A stretch of 29,901 nucleotides of DNA from Bacteroidales bacterium (GTDB lineage: Bacteria; Bacteroidota; Bacteroidia; Bacteroidales; VadinHA17), in contig JAUYBT010000113.1 in NCBI GenBank assembly GCA_030692905.1, positions 1 to 29,901 on the forward strand. The letters are read 5' to 3'. Of this stretch, positions 7,223 to 13,940 are shown piece after piece. Positions within the stretch are counted from its first letter, which is position 1. Each line of letters opens with the position of its first letter. Below the pieces are notes generated by a model. That model ran no database searches and was not told the origin of the DNA. It saw only the letters and a list, made by a program, of their open reading frames with translations. Made by a program: the position numbers and the translations under genes.

Positions 7223-8539
7223 ATGAAAAATGCTTTCCTGATTGTGGGGTTGATTTACATTTCTTTTTTATCTGCAATTGGGCAGAATAACGAATCAATA
7301 AAAGCGAAACGGCAGATGGAATCCCTCGACAGGGGCATTGTTGCTGTAAGAAAAAGCCCTGAAGAAGTATTCATCAGTTGGAGGCTTTTAGGGACCGACC
7401 CGGCTAAGACAGGATTCAATCTATACAGGGGCAACCAAAAACTTAATAAAAAGCCGTTGACTCTGGTAACCAATTATACAGATAAAACTGCAACCGATGA
7501 AGTTTATACTGTCAAAGCAGTTGTAAAAGGGAAGGAAGAGTCTGCTTCTGCTTCCTGCAAAGTCTGGCAGCAAAGCTTCCTCAAAATACCCCTTAACCGA
7601 CCTGCTGGTGGTACTATGGAGAAAGAGGTTGTTTCAAATCGTCCGGATCAGGCCAATCGTCCTGCCGGAAACACGCCTGCGGATAATCGCACTGACCAGC
7701 TTCTTCAGGACAGGCATCAATACACTTATGCTCCTGGTGATGCAAGTGTTGCTGACCTCGATGGTGATGGTAAAGCTGAAATTGTTTATGGGTCAAGCGC
7801 TTATGATGATAACGGAGAACCTTTGTACACTACAGGCATGGGACACGGCGATGCAATGCATCTTTCTGATCTTGATCCTGATATTCCCGGATTGGAAGTC
7901 TGGGCAGTAAAAGAGACAAAAGGATTGGGAGGAGTACTTCACAGCGCTGCTGACGGAAAAATACTTTTCAGTGTTCCGGGTGAAGGCGATACAGGCAGAG
8001 GGACGGCAGCTGATATCTACCCCGATCACAGAGGATTTGAGATGTGGTCTTCAACTTCGAAAGGTATTTATTCCGTAAAAGGAGTAAAAATTACAGATAA
8101 AGTACCATCAGTAAATTTCAGGATTTACTGGGATGGTGACCTTCAGGATGAATTGCTCGACAAATCATTTATTGATGACTGGGATTATGTAAATCATAAA
8201 CCCGTAAGGTTACTTGATGCTTCAGAATTTGGTGGGTCATCAATAAACGGAACAAAAGCCACTCCGGTTATCAGTGCTGATATACTCGGTGACTGGCGCG
8301 AGGAGTTGATCTTAAGAGGTAGTGATAATGCTTCACTTCTTTTATTTACAACCACAATACCAACCGAATACAGATTATACACTTTGATGCACGATCCTGT
8401 TTACCGGCTTGGTGTTGCCTGGCAGAATGTGGTATATAACCAGCCACCGCATCTTGGGTTTTATATAGGTGATGGATTGAACAATGTACCTATACCTAAT
8501 ATTTTTACCATAAAATCTCCTGCTATAAGTTCAAAATAG
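7223..8539 (+). CDS. PL11 rhamnogalacturonan lyase with apparent internal deletion
   Basis: PL11 enzymes cleave the rhamnogalacturonan I backbone by beta-elimination. The signal peptide (about 1-20) is followed by the normal start QMESLDRGIVAVRK...VFISWRLLG...FNLYRG. The C-terminal half is also clear: TGMGHGDAMHLSDLDPD, PSVNFRIYWDGDLQDELLD, NGTKATPVISADILGDWREE, TTTIPTEYRLYTLMHDPVYR, AWQNVVYNQPPHLGFYIGDG. However, the product has 438 residues against about 600-620 for YesW-like enzymes. The conserved KWDPSN and NIRAGAHYTQF segments between two VAD-DGDG-EIV repeats are missing. The two repeats appear fused at residues 176-188 (7748-7786), with the frame kept. The enzyme may be inactive, or the gap may be an assembly collapse. 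Confidence 0.85.
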   Translation: MKNAFLIVGLIYISFLSAIGQNNESIKAKRQMESLDRGIVAVRKSPEEVFISWRLLGTDPAKTGFNLYRGNQKLNKKPLTLVTNYTDKTATDEVYTVKAVVKGKEESASASCKVWQQSFLKIPLNRPAGGTMEKEVVSNRPDQANRPAGNTPADNRTDQLLQDRHQYTYAPGDASVADLDGDGKAEIVYGSSAYDDNGEPLYTTGMGHGDAMHLSDLDPDIPGLEVWAVKETKGLGGVLHSAADGKILFSVPGEGDTGRGTAADIYPDHRGFEMWSSTSKGIYSVKGVKITDKVPSVNFRIYWDGDLQDELLDKSFIDDWDYVNHKPVRLLDASEFGGSSINGTKATPVISADILGDWREELILRGSDNASLLLFTTTIPTEYRLYTLMHDPVYRLGVAWQNVVYNQPPHLGFYIGDGLNNVPIPNIFTIKSPAISSK

Positions 8540-8573
8540 AATTAGAAAGAGATAGTGGTTTTTGAGGTAGGAA

Positions 8574-8655
8574 GAAGAACAAACGAATGAGGAACAAACG
8601 AAGTCAGAATGCAGAAAAAATGCAAACTTCTGACTTCACTATTCGTTTGTTCTTC
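8574..8655. terminator. Nested palindrome, probable bidirectional terminator
   Basis: Outer arms 8574-8588 (GAAGAACAAACGAAT) and 8641-8655 are a perfect 15-base inverted repeat. An inner perfect 10-base stem pairs 8600-8609 (GAAGTCAGAA) with 8628-8637 around an A-rich loop. The left arm contains GAACAAACGAA twice (8577 and 8592). It lies between the convergent PL11 and GH106 genes, so it can stop transcripts from both sides. No long U-tract is present. Confidence 0.6.
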
Positions 8656-8705
8656 GTTCTTTATTCATTTATGAGTCTCTTGGCGGAACGCGGAACCCGG
8701 AACAT

Positions 8706-11564
8706 TCAACGTTTCTTCATCGCGGTCATCGTCACCGGCCCGATCAGACCTGATTCCCTTGGCAGCCAGGCTGATGCATCAAACAGCCCGTTTTTCCTGT
8801 TCTGAGGCAACCTTGATGGGAAATTAGTATTGTAGAATTTTTTCCATTGAATATTATTCCTGTCAAGATAAGCGATACGGTTTGCAGAAAGATTCGAAAC
8901 TTTTATTTCAAGAGTATTTTTTGATTTCAGTTGGATATTTTGGATAACTGTCTGATATCCAGGGCCTATCAGGCTTGCTATCTCATTGCCATTGAGGAAG
9001 ATACGGGCACTTTCACAAACTTTTCCAAGATTAAGTTGCCATGCATCAGCCTTTACTGCCGGTCTGTTAAAAGTGATCGTGTACTTAACAGTGCCAGAGA
9101 AATTCTTAACAGCCTCACCGCCAAAGTCAGTCCAGGAAACAAGTTTAGTTATCTCTTTTGAAGAAGGCAATTCAGGTCCGCCTTCAATAAAATCTACTTT
9201 CCATGTCCCTTGAAACTCTTTAGGTGATGAGATGGTATCATAATAGATGAATTTATTACCACTGGTGGCTGATCCGAACGTCTCAACTATAATTGATTCA
9301 TAAGGCAACAGACTGGAAAATACTTCAAGATTTCCGGAGGCTGATAGCCGTGTTTTTGCCACCCCTGATACACCGGTCATTGGGTTGAATATAGCGGCTG
9401 ACTTTCCATTGACCTCAAGTGGCATCCATCCGTAAAATGGGTTATCCATCTGATTAAGAATAAAATAATAACTGCCGGATTTGCTGATCCTCCTCGAAAA
9501 CCTGAGTCCGTTATCACTCATCGATTCCCGACGGATCCCTGCAAAGACAAGTAGCTGGTTAAGATCATTGCCAAGAATAACCTTTCCTGTTCCGATTTTA
9601 GCTTGTTTGATATCACTATTTGTTGTCTCAACAAACTTCAGTTGTTCTTTGAGATGCTGAAAGATTTCACGGTTTGATTCCAGATCAGCCCAACCTGACA
9701 CATCTTCAGGCAGATTCCCATTTACAATAACTGTTGCACCATTTTCTGCCAGGCTGAGAATCTTCTTAAAAGTATTGACTGGAATATACTTGCACCCAGG
9801 TAGTATGATAGTCTTGTATGAAACTCCTCCACTTGTCTGAAGTGAACCTTCACTGGTTGTTGTGTTTATGATCTGCAGGTCGGAGATAAAATCAAAAGCA
9901 TAACCCTTTTCTACCATAGTCTGTGCCCCGGTTTTGAAAGGTGTTCCATTAAACCGCGGACTGATTGCATCGAAATGTTCGAGCATAGCATTGTTGTAAT
10001 CAGAGAACCTGTCAAAGATTGGGAAATAGAGCAGGATATCATTGTCAGGTTTGGTTATCTGTGTAAATGATTGAACACGCGCAACATAATTATTAAGAAT
10101 AGGGAAATCGTTCCAGAAGCTGTTGGCAGGAGAGAACTCCACCGCTGCATAAAACTGGAAGCCCGGCCAGGGATCATTCTCAGGTGAATAGCATGTTCCG
10201 TGATAGAAAATATTATTGACTCCTGCTATAAAGAACTGATCTATAGCTTTTTTTACATCACCAAGGGTTGAAGAAAAATGTTCACCCAGCCATGTGGCTG
10301 CTTCTGCAGAGGCAAATTTCTTTCCTGAAACATTTGCTGCCGAAGTCCCGAATTTCATTCTGAGTATTTCCGTTCCTTCTGTTTCGGGGATATCGGTGGC
10401 AGCATACAGATCGAGGATATTTCCCGGAGATCCATGCGCCTGGTTACGTGTAATCTTTCCCTGATTATGCGCCCAATCGGTCCATCCGGTTGTAAACTTT
10501 TCAAGGATGAGATCCGATACAGTCTGACGATAGTCGCAAAGAACCCTGGCATTTTTTTCAGGATTGTCTTTCTGAAATAGTGCCGGAAGGTTCTGACGAA
10601 GGTCATAACCTCTACGGATTTTAAACTCATTGAATAGCTCAGGTGTCCAGCACGACTGTCCTCGTGCATCGTCAACTTCGTACGAATCATTGAAATAACC
10701 CCGCAGGTAACTGATATCAGAACCTTTAAAAGCCTCATCAAAATATTTAAGATAATCACGGATTGCTTTTCCTGAAAAGTGGTCAATTACATAACCTTCT
10801 CCACCAGGGCCTGCACGTTCAACCATCTTACCATGCCAACCCTGGAAAACACCGTAAAGAGTCCATGTGCCGGATGGTGCTGTCCAGGACAGATTGCCGG
10901 AACCGTCAACATTGTCAGTCAGATCAAGTGCCTGACCTGCTTCATGATATGCCATTACTACCTGTAATGGTATAGGTTTCTGAAACCTGATCTGATCAAT
11001 TGCCAGAGTCTGAAGATCTTTGTTCAGATAGACAGGATCAGTTAAAGTTGAAATATCAGGTCTGGCAGTACCATTTAGCTTGATAGATGGCTCCTGGATA
11101 AAGATGATTGGTTCTTTAAGGTTTTCTCCCTCTTTTAATGACCATGTTTTGTATGCCACATCTTTACTGGCATCATCATTCGTCACCCAAGGTCCTCCGA
11201 AGGGCCAGCTCGATGAGTTGGCCAGATCAACACCGATGTTTAGTCTTTTGGCTTCATTCAGAGTGTAGACAAACATATTCATCCATTCAGAAGAAAGATA
11301 ATTGATGAATTTATCTTCCTGCCCTTTAACACCATACAATACAGTAAGTTCCAGACCTCCAAGTCCTGCTTTACTGTATTTCTCCAATGCAGCTGTAAGA
11401 TCTTTTGGATTGACGATACTTCCCGGCCACCACCAGCGTGTCCAGGGCTTGTTTTCTCTTGTTATCTCAGGCCAGGATAATTGAGCTTTTGGCTGCTGGG
11501 CTATCATGACTGTCGGAAGTAACACAGTAAGTGTAAAGAGTAATGATAATTTCATAATTTTCAT
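8706..11564 (-). CDS. GH106 alpha-L-rhamnosidase
   Basis: The 952-residue secreted enzyme should remove terminal alpha-L-rhamnose from pectic or arabinogalactan oligosaccharides. The signal peptide (about 1-22) is followed by the GH106 signature KPWTRWWWPGSIVNPKDL (39-56) and AGLGGLELTVLYG. Next come the barrel motifs NDSYEVDD (292-299), RRGYDL, NQAHGSPGN (374-382), PETEGTEIL and ASAEAATWLGEHF (418-430), whose glutamates are candidate catalytic residues. A galactose-binding-like beta-sandwich closes the protein (about 790-930, ARIFLNGNEIASL and LEIKVSNLSANR). It converges on the PL11 gene and completes the rhamnogalacturonan set. It has a separate promoter region upstream of 11564, which I could not resolve. 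Confidence 0.9.
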   Translation of the reverse strand: MKIMKLSLLFTLTVLLPTVMIAQQPKAQLSWPEITRENKPWTRWWWPGSIVNPKDLTAALEKYSKAGLGGLELTVLYGVKGQEDKFINYLSSEWMNMFVYTLNEAKRLNIGVDLANSSSWPFGGPWVTNDDASKDVAYKTWSLKEGENLKEPIIFIQEPSIKLNGTARPDISTLTDPVYLNKDLQTLAIDQIRFQKPIPLQVVMAYHEAGQALDLTDNVDGSGNLSWTAPSGTWTLYGVFQGWHGKMVERAGPGGEGYVIDHFSGKAIRDYLKYFDEAFKGSDISYLRGYFNDSYEVDDARGQSCWTPELFNEFKIRRGYDLRQNLPALFQKDNPEKNARVLCDYRQTVSDLILEKFTTGWTDWAHNQGKITRNQAHGSPGNILDLYAATDIPETEGTEILRMKFGTSAANVSGKKFASAEAATWLGEHFSSTLGDVKKAIDQFFIAGVNNIFYHGTCYSPENDPWPGFQFYAAVEFSPANSFWNDFPILNNYVARVQSFTQITKPDNDILLYFPIFDRFSDYNNAMLEHFDAISPRFNGTPFKTGAQTMVEKGYAFDFISDLQIINTTTSEGSLQTSGGVSYKTIILPGCKYIPVNTFKKILSLAENGATVIVNGNLPEDVSGWADLESNREIFQHLKEQLKFVETTNSDIKQAKIGTGKVILGNDLNQLLVFAGIRRESMSDNGLRFSRRISKSGSYYFILNQMDNPFYGWMPLEVNGKSAAIFNPMTGVSGVAKTRLSASGNLEVFSSLLPYESIIVETFGSATSGNKFIYYDTISSPKEFQGTWKVDFIEGGPELPSSKEITKLVSWTDFGGEAVKNFSGTVKYTITFNRPAVKADAWQLNLGKVCESARIFLNGNEIASLIGPGYQTVIQNIQLKSKNTLEIKVSNLSANRIAYLDRNNIQWKKFYNTNFPSRLPQNRKNGLFDASAWLPRESGLIGPVTMTAMKKR

Positions 11565-11874
11565 TGTTATATTGGTTTAAGGATGAATAGACATTTTTGT
11601 TAGTTAAATTTCGCAGATAATAATGAATTAATATAAAAACTGTATTGCATATTAGAAAAATAGTAACTAAATTTGGTTATCTAATATTAAATAGAGTTTT
11701 AAAGTTATTAATTATTTTCTTCCCACTGGCTTGTTTTTATTGGCTAACTATATAAACCGAACCTAAGTCTAACCTTAAAAAACTATTGCCTATGCATAAA
11801 TTTTAATTGAGTTAAAAAGGAAAACAAATTTGGATTGTCTTTCCGGATTAAAATCATTAAGTTAATAACAATTA

Positions 11875-11900
11875 TAGTCTGGAAATTCCAAAACAGACTA
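11875..11900. promoter_or_regulatory. Inverted repeat upstream of the SusC-like remnant
   Basis: TAGTCTG (11875-11881) and CAGACTA (11894-11900) are perfect inverted arms with a 12-base spacer. The site lies 42 bases before the remnant start and may be an operator that once served that gene. Confidence 0.3.
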
Positions 11901-11941
11901 ATTATGTTTAACTCTAATTCCAACTAACAACTTAATAAATT

Positions 11942-12103
11942 ATGAAAAAAAATTCTTTTTCTATTTTTTCCCTTTGGAAGAAATAGAAAATCTTTTTGTA
12001 CTTAAATCTGACATTGATTCTGGTTCTGTCATTGACCATTAATCTATCAGCGACAGGATTCGGAGAGGGTAACTCTAATCATAACAAATTTATATGTATT
12101 TGA
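11942..12103 (+). pseudogene. Broken signal-peptide remnant, possibly of a SusC-like receptor
   Basis: An ATG begins MKKNSFSIFSLWKK, then an in-frame TAG (11984-11986). The same frame continues with a strongly hydrophobic segment, KIFLYLNLTLILVLSLTINL then SATGFGEGNSNHNK, to a TGA at 12101. Lys-rich start, LWKK-KIFL and a long hydrophobic core are how many Bacteroidota SusC-like receptors begin. The rest of the gene is absent. A non-receptor exported protein is equally possible from so little sequence. Confidence 0.45.
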
Positions 12104-12213
12104 TTATCAGAATATTAACAATATATCAAGATATATAATTGATTTACAATATTTTAATAATTTTTATTACAAACAATAACTAACAACTTGAGTTATTAAT
12201 CAAACGAACTTGT

Positions 12214-13203
12214 ATGGCTGAAATTAATCAAACTCAGGAGGATCTGTATTTAGGTCTGGATATAGGCGGGAGCAAATGTAGCGTCGTAGTTGGAGATGCT
12301 TCTTTTTCAATAAAGCGGAAAGTTGTTTTCGATACGCGGACAGAGCGAGGCTATCAAGCCATTCTATATGAATTCCAAAAACATATTAAATCATTGTTGG
12401 TCGATTATTCCGGTTATCATTTAAAACGGATAGGTATAAGCTGTGGAGGGCCGCTGGATTCAAAAAACGGTTTTATTTATTCACCCCCGAATTTACCCGG
12501 ATGGGATAATGTGCCTATTGCCAGAATATTCAGTGATGAATTCGGCGTTGAAACCGCATTACAGAACGATGCGAACGCATGTGCCCTGGCAGAATGGTTA
12601 ATGGGTGCAGGGAAAGGAACTTCAAATATGATTTTTTTGACTTTCGGTACAGGAATGGGTGCAGGCCTGATTTTAAACGGAAAGTTGTACAGTGGCACCA
12701 ATGATCTGGGAGGGGAAGTAGGACATATAAGACTGGAAAAAACGGGACCAATTGGTTTTGGGAAAGCTGGTTCATTTGAGGGATTTTGTAGTGGTGGAGG
12801 AATTGCCCAGTTGGCAAAATCGATTGTCTCGGAAAGACTGAAAAATAATCAAAGTGTTGGATTCTGTCCTTCATCAGAAATGATTAGTGAAATTGATACG
12901 AAAATGGTGGCATTGGCTGCACAGGCCGGCGATCCGGTTGCTAAAAAGATAATCCGAATTTCGGCCGATTACCTTGGCCAGGGGCTGGCAATATTGATAG
13001 ATATACTAAATCCTGAATGTATTGTAATCGGAAGCATTTATGCACGCAATGAGATGCTTTTTAAACCTCTTATCGAAAGAGTTTTGCAAAAAGAAGCGAT
13101 TCCTTCGTCTCTTGAAGTATGTCGGATAAAACCAGCCGAACTGGGCGATTCAATTGGTGATTATGCAGCTTTGTGCGTGGCCATTTATGAGGATAAATTT
13201 TAA
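12214..13203 (+). CDS. ROK family sugar kinase lacking zinc cysteines
   Basis: This 329-residue ASKHA-fold protein has the ATP motif LYLGLDIGGSKCSVVVGD (11-28), GISCGGPLD (74-82), the catalytic-base block QNDANACALAEW (Asp119) and the second phosphate motif FLTFGTGMGAGLILNG (141-156). It should phosphorylate a free sugar in the cytosol. The ROK zinc motif (His then CGCGxxGCxE) keeps the histidine (GGEVGHIRL, His171), but the three cysteines are replaced by Ile180, Phe182 and Ser187 in IGFGKAGSFE. The GmhA-like gene follows 11 bases later, so the two are co-transcribed. The substrate is unknown; hexose or heptose are both possible. There is no N-terminal DNA-binding domain, so it is not a ROK repressor. 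Confidence 0.85.
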   Translation: MAEINQTQEDLYLGLDIGGSKCSVVVGDASFSIKRKVVFDTRTERGYQAILYEFQKHIKSLLVDYSGYHLKRIGISCGGPLDSKNGFIYSPPNLPGWDNVPIARIFSDEFGVETALQNDANACALAEWLMGAGKGTSNMIFLTFGTGMGAGLILNGKLYSGTNDLGGEVGHIRLEKTGPIGFGKAGSFEGFCSGGGIAQLAKSIVSERLKNNQSVGFCPSSEMISEIDTKMVALAAQAGDPVAKKIIRISADYLGQGLAILIDILNPECIVIGSIYARNEMLFKPLIERVLQKEAIPSSLEVCRIKPAELGDSIGDYAALCVAIYEDKF

Positions 13204-13214
13204 ATCATTGAAAA

Positions 13215-13865
13215 GTGGAGAACAACATTTTTTTAGAAGAATTAATTAGCAGATATCCGGAATTATTACCTGTTGAAAACGAAATACGTAAAACTGCAGA
13301 ATGTTTGATAATGTGCTATCAACAAGGCCGAAAAGTGTTAGTGTGCGGTAATGGCGGAAGTTGTTCCGATTCGGATCATATCGTTGGTGAATTAATGAAA
13401 GGCTTTGAACACAAGCGCCCGATCGGAGAACCTTTGAAAAAACAGTTGTCAGCTTTTGCCGGAGAACGGGGAATATATCTTTCAGAAAAACTTCAGCAGG
13501 GCCTGCCTGCCATTTCGCTGACAGCTCACAGCGCCCTGATAACTGCGGTTGCAAACGACACGGACGCTGATCTTGTTTTTGCCCAACAGGTAGTTGGTTA
13601 CGGAAACGAAGGAGATGTTTTGATCGCGATCAGTAGTTCAGGAAATTCTCAAAACGTAGTGGACGCTATTATTACAGCTAAAGCAAAAGGAATGGTTGTT
13701 ATTGGTTTAACCGGTGAAACCGGTGGAAAGATGAAATCGTTTTGCGACATTCTGATCAATGTGCCTGGACGACGTACTGCATTTGTGCAAGAATTGCATT
13801 TGCCTGTTTATCATACACTTTGCTTGATGGTGGAGAATTCTTTCTTTGGAAATCAGCATTGCTAA
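13215..13865 (+). CDS. GmhA-like phosphoheptose isomerase (SIS domain)
   Basis: The 216-residue SIS protein resembles GmhA, which converts sedoheptulose 7-phosphate to D-glycero-D-manno-heptose 7-phosphate. Its phosphate loop is CGNGGSCSDSDH (44-55), followed by ISSSGNSQNV. The metal-site residues of GmhA enzymes are all present: His55 and Glu59 (HIVGE), and Gln192 and His200 (QELHLPVYH). About 25 extra residues (about 69-95) separate the first helix from the next strand, unlike E. coli GmhA. Translation starts at GTG, 11 bases after the ROK gene stop. A related ketose-phosphate substrate cannot be excluded. Confidence 0.8.
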   Translation: MENNIFLEELISRYPELLPVENEIRKTAECLIMCYQQGRKVLVCGNGGSCSDSDHIVGELMKGFEHKRPIGEPLKKQLSAFAGERGIYLSEKLQQGLPAISLTAHSALITAVANDTDADLVFAQQVVGYGNEGDVLIAISSSGNSQNVVDAIITAKAKGMVVIGLTGETGGKMKSFCDILINVPGRRTAFVQELHLPVYHTLCLMVENSFFGNQHC

Positions 13866-13890
13866 CCGGTTCAGGAAGCTATTCCTCCGA

Positions 13891-13940
13891 TAAAAAGATA
13901 TTACTATGAAGAACAAATAAAAAGATATTATTATGAAGAA
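13891..13940 (+). repeat. Tandemly duplicated start region of the GH38 gene
   Basis: A 23-base unit at 13891-13913 is repeated at 13918-13940 with one mismatch (period 27). Each copy contains AAAAAGATATTA, one base, then TATGAAGAA. The upstream copy encodes a four-codon mini-ORF, ATG AAG AAC AAA TAA (13906-13920), that ends just before the real GH38 start at 13933. It may tune translation or be an inert duplication. Confidence 0.6.

Larger units (their letters stand above)
11565..12213. other. 649-base divergent intergenic region
   Basis: This AT-rich gap separates the GH106 gene (leftward) from the ROK kinase (rightward). It must hold both promoters, but I could not define either. It contains an inverted repeat at 11875-11900 and a broken signal-peptide-coding remnant at 11942-12103. 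A 12-base direct repeat AACTAACAACTT occurs at 11922-11933, before the remnant, and at 12178-12189, before the ROK gene. Nothing else was recognised. Confidence 0.6.

Noticed and set aside
12530..12874. 114-codon minus-strand frame inside the ROK kinase gene
   Set aside because: It is fully covered by a gene with all ROK motifs; the antisense product is low-complexity and unsupported.
12214..13203. ROK-type transcriptional repressor (NagC/XylR-like)
   Set aside because: The ATP motif starts at residue 11, leaving no room for an N-terminal helix-turn-helix domain.
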